64,000 nucleotides of DNA from Luteimicrobium album (GCF_030161555.1 NZ_BSUK01000001.1:496001-560000), one strand, 5' to 3'. Numbered from the stretch's first letter, positions 18,624 to 28,366 are shown. Program-made: numbers and translations. The notes: generated from the sequence alone by a model not told the origin.

Positions 18624-21600
18624 TCAGCCCACCCGCACCAGGCGCCCGTCACGCTCGGCTCCGGACGCGTCGAGGCCCGCGGTGACGTCGTCGAGCACCC
18701 ACGGCACCTGGACACGGGCGACCTTGCCGCGCGCCACCCAGGCGCCGCGGCCCGGTGGGAGCTCGGCACGGGCGACACGCGGGAGCGGGGTCCGGAGGAT
18801 CACGTCGCCGTCGGACGGGTCGGGCTGCAGGAGCAGCCCGCGGCGAGCGGCCTTGAGCTCGGCGAGCAGGGGCCACGGGCCGCTCCAGGCCGACGTCTCG
18901 CCGTCGGCGACGAGCAGGTGACGCGTCGGGCGGACCGCCTTGGCCAGGGCGACGATCGCGCGGTCGGCCGGCGTCTGCAGGTAGTCGCCCACGGACTCGA
19001 CCACGACGACGAGCCGCCCGGCGACCGCGTCGTCCGGCACGAGCCGCGTCAGCTCCTCCACCAGCGTCGCGACCTCCTCCGGACCCGAGGCGCAGCCCGC
19101 CCAGGGCGCGACGCCCGCGAGCGCCGAGCGGGCTGGCCCGACCCGGTACGCGCGGGCGTCCGGGTCCGCGCGGAGCACGGAGCGGACGAGCCAAGCCAGG
19201 GCGTTCGTGCGGCCCGACGCGGGCGGTCCCGCCACCAGGAGCGTCCCCTCGGGCGCGAACCCCACCGGCTCGAGCGTGACCGTGTCGAGCCCCAGGGCGG
19301 GCGCCCCGGCGACGTCGGCGGGCAGGTCGGACGCCGCGTACGAGGTGGGGGCGACCCGGACGCCCGGCGCGTCGGGGACACCTGCGGCACGCAGCCGGGC
19401 GGCCAGGGCGGCCGTCGCCGCGGCCTGCGCGGACGCCGACGGGTCGCCGTCCAGGACCCCGACCTGCACCTCGACGTCGTCGAGCACCGCGCGGCCCGCG
19501 GGCGAGGCCGGTGTCAGCACGTCCCGCGGCGCGCCGAACGCCAGGTAGCCGTCGTCCACGAGCCGGTGGAGCACGTTCCTCTGGACGAACGAGCGCACGT
19601 AGCTCGGCACGGCGCCGGGCCGGTCGGCCGTGAACACCACGTGCACCCCGAGGCGCCGGCCGTTCGCGAGGACGTCCCGGAACACCCCGAACCACTCCGC
19701 ACGGCCGGGTCCGGCCTCGTACCGGTCGCGGAACTCCGCGAGGTTGTCGAGCAGGACGACGAGGCGCGGGACGTCGGTGCGGCCTGCGCGCCACAGCTCG
19801 TCGACGCTCGAGGCGTGCGCGGCGGCGAACACCTCGGCACGCGCCTCGAGCTCGTCGCGCAGCAGGCGCAGGAGCGCGACGACGCGCTCGCCGTCCTCCC
19901 CGTCGACGACGGCGCCCACGTGCGGCAGCGGCTCCAGCACCCGCAGGCCCCCGGCCGCGAAGTCGAGCGCGTAGACGTGGACGCGACCGGCGGCGTCGCC
20001 CGACCCGGCGCAGGCCCAGCCGGCCGCAGCCGCGACCGCCCGCAGCGTCGTCGTCTTCCCGGCGCCGCTCGTCCCGTACACGCCGAGGTGCCCGTCGACG
20101 TCGGGGGCGAAGCCCGCGGGCCGCTGGACCTGCTGGTCCGGCAGGTCGGCGAGCCCGAGCGCAAGGGTCCTCGGGCTCGCCACCGCGCCGGCCGACGCGA
20201 CGAGCGGGGCGAGGTCGAGGACCGCCGGCAGCTCGTCGTGCCAGGGGCGACGGGGCTCGGGCACGGCAGCGGCGCCGGCCGCCGCCACCACGGCCCGCAC
20301 GAGCCGCTGCTGGTCCGTGGGGCCGGGCTCGTCGTCGGGTGCGTCGTCGGACGGGCGGTCCGGCTCCTCCCAGCGCACCTCCGTGCCGAACCGCAGCTCG
20401 GCCACCTCGACGTCGCGGCGCTCCGGGTCCGGGGAGGTCCACCCACCCGCGTACGCCGACTGGAACACCTGCAGCCGGCCCGGGCCCGTCGCGGCCACGG
20501 CGCGCCCCGGCAGAGCCGGGTCGAAGTGCGCCGGGTCCGGGACCTCCACCACGTCGACCGCGTCGCGCTCGTCCGCCATGCGCAGCGCGACGCGCAGGTT
20601 CGTGTTGGCGCGCAGGTTGTCCTTGATGACGCCCGCCGGGCGCTGCGTCGCCATGACGAGGTGGATCCCGAGCGACCGGCCGCGCTGCGCGACGTCGACC
20701 ACGCCGTCCACGAACTCGGGGACCTCCCCGGCGAGCGCCGCGAACTCGTCGATGACCAGCACCAGGGCGGGCGGACACTCGGGATCGCCGCGCCGCTCCA
20801 GCTCGAGCAGGTCCTTCGCCTGCTTCCGGTTCAGCAGGTGCTCGCGGTGCCGCAGCTCGGCCCGCAGCGACGTGAGGGCGCGTCGCACCAGGTGCGGCGA
20901 CAGGTCCGTGACCAGGCCCACGCAGTGCGGCAGGTCCACGCAGTCGGCGAACGCCGAGCCGCCCTTGTAGTCCACGAACAGGAACGTCACACGGTCCGGG
21001 CTGTACTCGGCGGCCAGGGCGAGCACCCACGCCTGCAGGAACTCCGACTTGCCCGACCCCGTCGTCCCGCCGACGAGCGCGTGCGGACCGTGCGCCCGCA
21101 GGTCGAGCTGCATCGCGTCCACGCCCGCCGACCCGACCGTCGCACGCAGCGAGCCGGCCTTCCGGCGGCGCGGCACCGCCCCCGGCGTGCGGTCGTGGAC
21201 CGACCGGTTCTGGCGCCACCGGTCGACGACGGCGTCCGCGGACGCCGCCAGGTCGTGCCCGAGCAGCGACAGCAGCGCCACCGACCGGGGCAGGTCGCTC
21301 GCGTCCTCCGCCACGGCCCCCGCGTCGAGGACCGGAGCCATGCGGCGCGCGTAGTCGTGGGCCGTGTCCCCGTCCACGACGTCGTCGCGCACGTCGACCA
21401 GGTCGACCCGCTCGCCCAGCCGGACGAGCCCCGCCCGGGCGGCGCCGTCGTCGTCGAACGCGAGGAACGTGCGGCAGGCGCCCGGCAGCCGCTCGACGTC
21501 GGGTGCCAGCCACACCACGTAGACCCCCGCGTCCGGCCCGACCTCCGCGAGCTGCGTGAGACGCGCGCGGTCCACGTCCGCGTCGTCGGACACGACGACC

Positions 21601-23209
21601 ACCAGCGCAGGCAGCGGCGCCTGCGTCCCGTCGGCGTCGGACCCGACCGTCGCGCCGCGGTCGAGCGCCGCGTCGGCGACGCGGAGCGCGCCCCGCCGGC
21701 GCACCCCGCCGCGGGCGAGCCGGGAACGGATCACTCCCTCGAGCTCGGCCAGCAGCACGGCCGCGCTCGACGGCGAGTCCGCCAGGTGGGGTCCGGTGAC
21801 GGGCGACTGCGGCGACGACGTGTGCGGTACCCACGACAACCAGTCCAGGTCACGCGACCAGGCGGGGCTCACGATCGCCGCCACCGCGAGCTCGGCGGGC
21901 GAGTGCAGCGCACTGAGCTGCACGAGCAACCCGTGCACCGATCCCAGCGACCGGTCGCGCGGGCCGGCGACCCCGAGCGCGCCCACGTCGTGGAGGTTCT
22001 CGATGACCGGCACCCCGGCGACCGTGCGGTAGCGGGACACGAGCGCGTCGAGCCGCTCCGCGTGCTCCGGCAGCAGGTCGCCGCGGCTCCCCCGGCCGAC
22101 GGTCGTACGGCTCGGCATCGCGCCCAGGCCCAGCCGCACGTTGAGGAACGACCAGTGCTCCGGCCTCCGCGTCCACAGCAGCGGGCCACGGCGGACCGCC
22201 TCGGCCAGCGCGACCGCCGTCGACGGCGCCTCCGCGAGCCGGCCCTCCCGTTCGGCGACGGCCAGGGACGCGAGGGTCCGCTCGAGGCCCTCGAGGCGCT
22301 CGTCGAACCGGGCCAGCAGACGCTCACGCCGTCGACGGCGCTGCCGCTTCTGGGTGCCGAAGCTCCCCGCCAGCATGAGCGGCGTCATAAGGACGAAGAT
22401 CAGCGACGTCGGGTTGTGCGTGAGCATGAACATCGCGCCACCGACGAGGAGCGGTGCGAGCATCCCCACCAGCGGAAAGGGCTGGCGGTCGTCCTCGGCC
22501 GGCGCCTCCGGGGCCGTGAGCTCGAGGCCCTCGTGGCGCGGTTCGACCCGGGGCGAGCGGTTGAACGGCACCGGGCCGGCGGACGCGACCACGTCGCTCA
22601 GCACCGCCCGGGCCGGCTCGACGACGAGCACCGTGCCGCCCAACGTCACCCGGACCGGTGCGTCCACGCGCAGCCGCTGGACCAGGCCGCCGTCGACCTC
22701 CACGCCGTTCGCCGACCCCAGGTCCACGAGCTCCAGGCCGCGCGCCGCGTCGATCCGCGCGTGCCGCTTCGAGGCGAGCGCGTCCGTGAGGCGCACCGCC
22801 GAGCCGGGAGCCCGGCCCACCGTCCAGGTCCCCTCGGGCAGCTCGACGTGCAGACCGGTGTCCGGGCCCCCGACGACCCGCACCACGACCCGCGGCGTCC
22901 GCCGCCCCAGGCCGGCCTCCGGCCGGTGCGTCCCAGCGGCGACGACCGCCACCGTCGCTCCGGACCCGATCCACGCCTCGCCGATCGGCGCGTCCGGCGG
23001 CAGGACGACCGGCCGCTCCTGGCCCGGGAGCCGCGCCTGCAACGTCAGCCCGCCCCGCGGCCCCCGCCACCGGCACCCGTCCCGGGGCGTCGCGGGTCGA
23101 CGCGGGCGATCGTCTGCGCCACGTCGGCCACGGTCGTCGCCGCGTCCGCCGTGACCACCACGTCGTCGTCCGTACCGTCCGCGCGCACCAACGTGAGCTT
23201 GAGCCGCAT
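18624..23209 (-). CDS. FHA-domain EccC/EssC-type type VII secretion ATPase (copy 1, frameshifted as given)
   Basis: From ATG at 23209 (MRLKLTLVRADGTDDDVVV) the protein has a ubiquitin-like start, an FHA domain (TWTVGRAPGSAVRL with SKRHAR and GSANGVEVDGG) and two membrane helices (GMLAPLLVGGAMFML; LIFVLMTPLMLAG). Three FtsK/SpoIIIE ATPase modules follow. Walker A is GGTTGSGKSEF in the first, GTSGAGKTTTLR in the second and GPPASGRTNAL in the third. VLVIDEFAAL is the first Walker B. The ATPase powers export of WXG100 proteins. The frame changes near 23059-23065, where one base is missing; restored length is 1,528 residues. The FHA-TM-three-ATPase order resembles Firmicute EssC more than mycobacterial EccC. 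Confidence 0.9.
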
Positions 23210-23320
23210 GCACCCTCCCTGCCAGGTCCCGCGAGAGCCTAGACGGAGGCCCCGGTGTCGCGGGCACGCCTGTGGACAACCTCGACGACGCCCGCCAGCA
23301 GGGATGTCATGCCCTCTCGT

Positions 23321-23380
23321 CTGTGGTCGGGTCGGGCGCCCTGTGGTCGGGTCGGGTGCCCTGTGGTCGGGTCAGGCGGG
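23321..23380. repeat. Three tandem 20-bp repeats
   Basis: Units of 20 bp start at 23321, 23341 and 23361. The first two differ by one base (CTGTGGTCGGGTCGGG followed by CGCC or TGCC); the third diverges in its last seven bases. They are non-coding, upstream of the first ATPase gene. Confidence 0.7.
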
Positions 23381-23857
23381 GCGGGTGGGGTGCGCGCGGT
23401 CTTCCATCCGCCTCGCTCGTTCCTCGCTTCGGCTCCCGCCAGACCCTCCACGACCGCGCGCACCCCACCCGCCCCACCCTTCGCGGTCAGCTCACCTCCA
23501 CAACCGGTCGCCCGCCCCAGACCGCTGCGGCGACGAGTCCGCCGTCGGCGACATCCAGTTCCCCCGCTTCCAAGCGCCGCCGACCATGCGATCAGCCACC
23601 CCCGGGATCGCCGACCATGACGTTGCCCACCACCTCACCGCTGACCAGGGACGCAACCCCATGCTCGGCCCGAGGGAACGGGCACAACCGCATGCTCGGC
23701 GGTCGGACCTGCACCGACGACGGCGTCACCCCAGCCCGAGAGGCCAGGACCGGCAGCGTCCGAGCAGCCGGCTCAGGAAGCTTGCCAGCAGGTTCGGTAC
23801 TGGTCGTGCCCGGCTCACGACGGCACACGTCCCGACAGCGGGGGCACCAGGCGCCGC

Positions 23858-23924
23858 CGAGTCAGCGCGAATCACCCCAGTCAGCGTGAACTCCCCGCTG
23901 ACTCGGACGAAACGCGCTGACTCG
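23858..23924. repeat. Four-copy AGTCAGCG / CGCTGACT inverted repeat
   Basis: AGTCAGCG occurs at 23860-23867 and 23879-23886, and CGCTGACT at 23896-23903 and 23915-23922. The outer arms extend to a perfect 12-bp pair (CGAGTCAGCG plus CG at 23858-23869 with 23913-23924). Inner and outer copies can nest as one long hairpin. It is likely a terminator or processing structure. Confidence 0.6.
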
Positions 23925-23973
23925 CGTCGAGGAAGAGGCGGCGACGAACCGGACGGTCGGGAACGTGGCAAGG

Positions 23974-24058
23974 GCGAGACGACGGCCGAGCGGGCGGGCG
24001 CAGGGAAGGCGAGACGACGGCCGAGCGGGCGGGCGCAGGGAAGGCGAGACGACGGCCG
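23974..24058. repeat. 35-bp tandem repeat, about 2.4 copies
   Basis: The unit begins GCGAGACGACGGCCGAGCGG at 23974, 24009 and 24044, exactly 35 bp apart; the third copy is partial. It is non-coding and lies beside the four-copy inverted repeat. Confidence 0.75.
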
Positions 24059-24233
24059 CGCGGACGCCGGGACGCGAGGAAGGTGAGCGGACGGCGAAGC
24101 GGGTGGGTGCGGGGAGGCGGTGAAGGGCGTCAAGGAGTGCGCACGGCCCCCAGGGCCGGAGCACGACAGCCCGAACCACCTCGCCGCACCCACCCGCGAA
24201 CCCGACCACGACACCTCACCGTCGGCGAACGGG

Positions 24234-24713
24234 TCAGACAGCGATGCGCAGGCTGTTCTGAACGGCGCGGATCTCCGGCCACGCGACCTCGACCTGCGGC
24301 GCGAGGCACGAGCCCGTCAGCTCCACGAGGTCCGCGACCGGTCCACGCTCGACCCGCACGAGCCGCAGCGCCTGTGCCATCGTGGCGCCGGACCGGGTGT
24401 CCGTGAACGCGACCTCCACGCGGAACGCGGGCCAGCCGTCGACCTCGAGGGTCTCGCGACCGATCTCGGCGAACCCGTCGAGCGGGGTGAGCCGCGCCAT
24501 GGCGGCCCCGACGGCGGCGTCGAGTGTGTATGCCGAGCGGATCCGGGTCACGACCGCGACGACGTTGGGCCGGAAGTTGTCCTCCGGGACCCTCTTGGCG
24601 ACGGCGAGCGGCAGTGCGACGTCGGGCAGGGTGTGCCAGTCGTCGGGGATCTCGACGGTCAGCTGCGCGGGCGCCGGGAAGTCGTCGCCCGGGCTCGTCA
24701 CCTGGAGGGTCAT
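24234..24713 (-). CDS. Companion protein of FAGA protein 2 (LpqN/DUF1795-like)
   Basis: The 159-residue protein (MTLQVTSPGDDFPAPAQLTV) has FRPNVVAVVTRIRSAYTLD in the middle and LTGSCLAPQVEVAWPEIRAV near the end. It is clearly paralogous to the product at 26536-27018, sharing FRPNV.AVVTR.RS.Y and LTGSCLAPQVE. There is no signal peptide, so it probably stays in the cytoplasm or is exported by the type VII route. The fold resembles the PsbP/Mog1-like group (LpqN, DUF1795) by pattern only. It lies 49 bases downstream of FAGA protein 2, mirroring the other pair, which suggests a chaperone or partner role. Confidence 0.7.
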   Translation of the reverse strand: MTLQVTSPGDDFPAPAQLTVEIPDDWHTLPDVALPLAVAKRVPEDNFRPNVVAVVTRIRSAYTLDAAVGAAMARLTPLDGFAEIGRETLEVDGWPAFRVEVAFTDTRSGATMAQALRLVRVERGPVADLVELTGSCLAPQVEVAWPEIRAVQNSLRIAV

Positions 24714-24762
24714 CGGGGGTGGTCCTCTCTCGTTCGCTGCAGGGGATGAGCTGTGTGGAAGC

Positions 24763-26013
24763 CTAGAAGCCGAACCAGCCGCCGATGTCGTCGACGAGCT
24801 TGGCGGGCTCGATGTCGACGTCGAGCGAGATCTTCCCGCCGATGCCGAGCGCGGCGCCGAAGTCGATGGTGCCCTTGATGCCGTCGGTGCCGACGTCGAG
24901 CGACGCGTTCGCGGAGAACCCGATGCCGGCGTAGCCCGTGGCGGTCGCGCCCACCTGGGCGCCCTCGATGCCGGCCGAGCCGGACACCGACGCCTCGGCC
25001 CCAGCGAACGCGTCCACGCCGACGTTGGCGCTCACGCCGTTCGGTCCCACGGAGGCGCCCGCACCGGCCTCGGCGCGGGCGCCCGCGAACGCGGTGGCCT
25101 CGCCCTTGGCCTCGAGGATGCCGTAGCCGACCGAGCCGCTCGCGCTCCCGCCGGCGCCGACGGCGGCCGACCCGTAGGCGGTCGCCGCAAGTCCTGCGGC
25201 ACCGATCGTGGCACCGGCCCCGACGTCGCCCTTGGCGCCGGCCCACCCTTCGAGGGAGCCCTCGCCGTGGGCGCCGTCCTCCGTGCCGAACTGGCCGGAC
25301 GTCTCGCCCTGGAGCCCGAGGACGCCGCCCGCGCGCACGCCTCCGAGCTTGACGGCGTCGTCGAGCGGGCTGCTGCCCTTGTCCTCGCCCTCGGGAGCGT
25401 CGGCGTCCCGCACCTCGACCGACGCCTGCCCCTGGACCGTCGCACCGTCGGTGTGCTGCCCGGGCAGCGACTCGGCCAGGATCCCGTGGTCGTCGTCGTG
25501 CAGGAGGTAGCGGCCGTCGTCGTACGGCGACTCGGCGTCGTCCACGGACTGGCCCAGGCCGTAGTCGACGCTGCCGCCGGCGCCGAGAGGCCCGATCCCC
25601 ACGAAGCCTTCCTTGCTGCCGCTCAGGGTGTCGGCGACGCCGGTGGTGGCGCCCGGGTCGTCTCCATAGCCGCCGCCCCCGCCGCCGCCACCGCCTCCGC
25701 CGGAGTACCCGGTGCCGGTCGAGCCCCCGCTCCCGGCGCCCGCCCCGGTGAGCGTCGCGCTCGTCTGCCGCTGGTCGTCGGCGTTGGACTGGAGCGTCTT
25801 CGCGGCCGCGGCGAGCAGGTCCCGGGCCGCGAGGATCTTCGCCTCGTGCCCCGACCACGAGTGCCGGAAGTCGTCCGCGTCCGGCCCCGACCAGCCGCTC
25901 GAGCGCACCGACGACGCGACCGTCGTCCGCAACGACTCCAGCCGCTTCGACGCCTCCGTGAAGCGTTCGCCGAGCTGTGCCAGCTCGTCGACGTCCGCAC
26001 CGACGAACCCCAT
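24763..26013 (-). CDS. FAGA protein 2: WXG100-headed long protein, candidate type VII substrate
   Basis: From ATG at 26013 the first about 90 residues form a WXG100-like head (MGFVGADVDELAQLGERFTE; turn SSGWSGPDADDFRHSW). After a glycine linker come about 320 alanine/glycine-rich residues with WAGA/FAGA motifs (GWAGAKGD, AFAGARAE, AFAGAEAS). The end is GIGGKISLDVDIEPAKLVDD and GGWFGF. The 416-residue protein has no signal peptide or membrane helix. Head, motifs and tail match FAGA protein 1. A role as exported effector or surface protein is inference from the WXG100 head and the neighbouring ATPases. Confidence 0.75.
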   Translation of the reverse strand: MGFVGADVDELAQLGERFTEASKRLESLRTTVASSVRSSGWSGPDADDFRHSWSGHEAKILAARDLLAAAAKTLQSNADDQRQTSATLTGAGAGSGGSTGTGYSGGGGGGGGGGGYGDDPGATTGVADTLSGSKEGFVGIGPLGAGGSVDYGLGQSVDDAESPYDDGRYLLHDDDHGILAESLPGQHTDGATVQGQASVEVRDADAPEGEDKGSSPLDDAVKLGGVRAGGVLGLQGETSGQFGTEDGAHGEGSLEGWAGAKGDVGAGATIGAAGLAATAYGSAAVGAGGSASGSVGYGILEAKGEATAFAGARAEAGAGASVGPNGVSANVGVDAFAGAEASVSGSAGIEGAQVGATATGYAGIGFSANASLDVGTDGIKGTIDFGAALGIGGKISLDVDIEPAKLVDDIGGWFGF

Positions 26014-26039
26014 GACGCCCTCCTGCCCCGGTCCCGCGC

Positions 26040-26534
26040 TCAGCGCTCGAGGAGCCGGCTGAACCAGTTGTCGTGCTTGGGCCGCCAGCCCCGGTCGCGG
26101 AGCGCGCCGAGCACGGGTTCCTTGACCGTCTTGGACGAGAACGTGCCCGACCACGAGCGGCCCGTCCCGTCCTGCCACGTCACCGACGGCGCCTTGACCG
26201 TCGAGTGCTCGCGCACCACGAACTTGCCCTTGGTGTGCGACGTCGTCCGGTTCGCGGACAGGCCGTCACCCACGGCGCCCGCGCCCTCGCGCACCTCGGT
26301 CGACCGCTCGGTGAAGCGGTAGTTCCCCGTCTCCGCGTCGAGCGTCACCTCGAGCTCGTAGTCCTTGGACAGGTGGCCCGCGTTGAGCAGGCTGCTCCAG
26401 CGGGTGTCCCAGACCTTCCAGGTGGCGCGGACGACGCCGCCCGCCTCCGTGCGCTCGGTCGTCACCGTGAACGGGGCGTCGTCGGAGTTGAGCGCCTCCA
26501 CCGCGGCGAGCGCGGACTGCACGTCGAGCGCCAT
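26040..26534 (-). CDS. Hypothetical protein in the FAGA unit
   Basis: The 164-residue protein starts at ATG 26534 (MALDVQSALAAVEALNSDDA), one base after the stop of the upstream gene, and ends at 26040, 26 bases before FAGA protein 2. It is rich in tryptophan and charged residues (ATWKVWDTRWSSLLNAG; RGWRPKHDNWFSRLLER) and has no signal or membrane segment. I do not recognise it. Its position inside the unit suggests a role with the FAGA proteins. Confidence 0.7.
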   Translation of the reverse strand: MALDVQSALAAVEALNSDDAPFTVTTERTEAGGVVRATWKVWDTRWSSLLNAGHLSKDYELEVTLDAETGNYRFTERSTEVREGAGAVGDGLSANRTTSHTKGKFVVREHSTVKAPSVTWQDGTGRSWSGTFSSKTVKEPVLGALRDRGWRPKHDNWFSRLLER

Positions 26535-26535
26535 C

Positions 26536-27018
26536 TCAGGCCTCCTCGTCGGTGATGCGGATGCTCGCCTGGATCTCACGGATCTCGGGCCAGGTGCTCT
26601 CGACCTGCGGCGCCAGGCAGCTTCCCGTGAGCTGGACCAGGTCGCGGACGGGGCCGCGGTCGATCACGAAGAGGCGGATCGCCTGCGCCATCGTGGCGCC
26701 GTGCTGGTCGGAGAACGTCACCTCGATGCGGAACATCGTGCGGCCGTCGACCTCGGTGGTCTCGCGGCCGACCTCGGCGTAGCCGTCGAGCGGCGTGAGC
26801 GCCTCGGTGACCTCGCGGATCGCGTCGTCGAGCGAGTAGGTGGACCGGACGCGCGTGACCACGGCGATCACGTTGGGCCGGAACTGGCCCTCCGGCACCT
26901 CCTTGCCGACGGCGAGCTGCGTGGCGACGTTGGTGAGCGGGCGCCAGCCCTCGGGGCAGTCGAGCGTGAGCGCCGGCGGTGCCGGGAAGTCCTGCGAGGG
27001 GAACTGCACGGTGGTCAT
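26536..27018 (-). CDS. Companion protein of FAGA protein 1 (LpqN/DUF1795-like)
   Basis: The 160-residue protein (MTTVQFPSQDFPAPPALTLD) shares its layout with the product at 24234-24713: DFPAP near the start, FRPNVIAVVTRVRSTYSLD, LTPLDGYAEVGRETTEVDG, and LTGSCLAPQVESTWPEIREI. It follows FAGA protein 1 by 66 bases and is followed one base later by the hypothetical gene, so all are probably translated from one message. Binding partner or chaperone of the FAGA protein is a guess from the repeated pairing. Confidence 0.72.
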   Translation of the reverse strand: MTTVQFPSQDFPAPPALTLDCPEGWRPLTNVATQLAVGKEVPEGQFRPNVIAVVTRVRSTYSLDDAIREVTEALTPLDGYAEVGRETTEVDGRTMFRIEVTFSDQHGATMAQAIRLFVIDRGPVRDLVQLTGSCLAPQVESTWPEIREIQASIRITDEEA

Positions 27019-27084
27019 CGGATGTCCTTCGTGTTGTCGTCTCGTCGTGCGGGTCGTGTCGGTCCGGCGGTGCGCCCGGACAGA

Positions 27085-28239
27085 CTAGAAGCCGAGGCTG
27101 TGGAGCATGCCGCTCGCGAGCTTCTTCGGGGACACGTCGACGCTGAAGTCGAGACCGCCGCCGATGCCCAGCGCAGCGGCGAGGTGCACGTCGACCTTCG
27201 TGTCCTCCCAGCCGATGTCGGCGCTCGTCTTCGCCTCGAAGCCGATCCCTGCCTTGGCCTCGACGCCCGCGCCGACCGTCGCGCCGTCGATCCCGCCCTC
27301 GGCCTTGGCCTCCGCGGACGCCCCTGCGAACGCGTCGACGCCCGCCTCAGCGCTCAGGCCGCCGGGACCGATCGACGCCTTGGCGTCGGCGTCGGCCTTC
27401 GCGCCCGCGAACGCGTTGCCCTCGGCGGAGCCCTTGAGGATCCCCGCGTGGGCGTCGGCCTTGGCGTTGGCCTCCGCGCCGGCCATGGCGTGCGCGCCCA
27501 CGGCCGCGCTGATCCCGGACAGCCCGGCGGCGAACGTGGCGTCGGTGCTCGCCTTCGCACCCGCGAACGCGTCCGCCTCCCCCGAGACCCCGAGGTCCTC
27601 GCCGTAGCCGATCGAACCGGACGCGCTGGCGCCCGCTCCCGCGGCGGCCTCCGCCGAGGCGTCGGCCGTGAAGTTCTTCCCGTCGAAACCGGCGTGCGCG
27701 CCCGCGTCGGCCTTCGCCCCCGCCCACGCCTCCGCCTCGCCCTGCCCGTGGAGGCCGTCGTCGGAGCCGAACTTGCCCTCCGCGCTCGCCTCGGCGCCCG
27801 CGAAGGCGCTCGCGTCGGCCTTCGCCGCCCACGGGTCGTCCTCGGTGCCCGAGCCCGACGCCGACGCGCTGCCGTCGGCCCGCGCTCCCGCGAACGCGCT
27901 CGCGCCGCCCTCCTCGCCCGAGCCACCGGAGGCGGTCGCCGTCGCCGTGGCCCCGGCGAACGCCCCCGCACCCACGAGCACGGCGCTCGTCTGGCGCTGG
28001 TCCTCCGCGTTCTTGACCAGGGTCTTGCCCGCCTGGCTCAGCAGGTCACGCGCCGCGACGATCTTGGCGTCGTGCCCCGACCACGAGCCCCGGAAGCCGT
28101 CCGCGTCGGGACCGGCCCACCCGCTCGACCGCACCGACGACGCCACCGTCGTCCGCAGGTGCTCCAACCGCGTCGACGCCTCCGCGAACTGCTCCCCGAG
28201 CTGCTTCAGCTCGTCGACGTCCGCCCCGACGATCCCCAT
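27085..28239 (-). CDS. FAGA protein 1: WXG100-headed protein with eight FAGA repeats
   Basis: The 384-residue protein has a WXG100 head (W41-A-G43 in SSGWAGPDADGFRGSW) and then an alanine-rich region. Eight copies of a motif A-[FWM]-A-G-A occur with the aromatic or Met residue at about 94, 116, 146, 172, 225, 252, 277 and 304, most 22-30 residues apart. Each is followed by small and charged residues (for example FAGAKADADAKAS). The end is GIGGGLDFSVDVSPKKLASG, like FAGA protein 2. No signal peptide, helix hairpin or known toxin motif is visible. I infer a type VII secretion substrate; the repeat region's function is unknown. Confidence 0.78.
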   Translation of the reverse strand: MGIVGADVDELKQLGEQFAEASTRLEHLRTTVASSVRSSGWAGPDADGFRGSWSGHDAKIVAARDLLSQAGKTLVKNAEDQRQTSAVLVGAGAFAGATATATASGGSGEEGGASAFAGARADGSASASGSGTEDDPWAAKADASAFAGAEASAEGKFGSDDGLHGQGEAEAWAGAKADAGAHAGFDGKNFTADASAEAAAGAGASASGSIGYGEDLGVSGEADAFAGAKASTDATFAAGLSGISAAVGAHAMAGAEANAKADAHAGILKGSAEGNAFAGAKADADAKASIGPGGLSAEAGVDAFAGASAEAKAEGGIDGATVGAGVEAKAGIGFEAKTSADIGWEDTKVDVHLAAALGIGGGLDFSVDVSPKKLASGMLHSLGF

Positions 28240-28328
28240 CGCCCCTCCTCCTGCTCACGCACTACGCCGTCCGCTGCCCACGTGCTGGTGCCCGTCGTGT
28301 GGCCCTCCTGCCGCCCACGACGAACGTG

Positions 28329-28366
28329 CCGCGCGGCGGGCACCGGAGACGGTGCCCGCCGCGCGG
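28329..28366. terminator. Perfect 17-bp hairpin with GAGA loop between WXG100 and FAGA genes
   Basis: CCGCGCGGCGGGCACCG (28329-28345) pairs perfectly with 28350-28366 around the tetraloop GAGA on the plus strand. It lies 31 bases after the WXG100 stop and 90 bases before the FAGA protein 1 start on the minus strand. It could be a partial terminator or an mRNA-stabilising stem keeping WXG100 expression above that of downstream genes. Confidence 0.75.

Larger units (their letters stand above)
23210..24233. other. 1-kb gene-free region rich in repeats
   Basis: No frame on either strand shows a recognisable domain or a ribosome site. It holds three repeat structures listed separately (23321-23380, 23858-23924 and 23974-24058). 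It separates the last gene of the FAGA-protein unit from the first ATPase gene, so it should hold the terminator of the former and the promoter of the latter. Small open frames here are arginine/proline-rich and look like chance. Confidence 0.5.

Noticed and set aside
18597..23277. GCCTGTGGAC direct repeats flanking the first ATPase gene as mobile-element ends
   Set aside because: Only 10 bp, no transposase or integrase, and no inverted ends; one copy is simply part of a palindrome.
23271..23279. TGTGGACAA, a perfect DnaA box
   Set aside because: It is a single copy with no cluster, no AT-rich stretch and no dnaA or dnaN nearby, so no origin is supported.
23321..23380. CRISPR-like repeats
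   Set aside because: The 20-bp units are directly adjacent without spacers, and no cas gene is present.
18273..24086. A plus-strand open frame of 1,937 codons opposite the first ATPase gene
   Set aside because: It is Arg/Gly/Pro-rich with no domain, and mirrors the codon bias of the real minus-strand gene. Long antisense frames are normal at this GC content. Similar frames at 28792-32430 and 45885-48920 were rejected likewise.
23592..24209. Small open frames in the 1-kb gap
   Set aside because: They span tandem repeats, are Arg/Pro/Ser-rich, and lack ribosome sites and recognisable domains.
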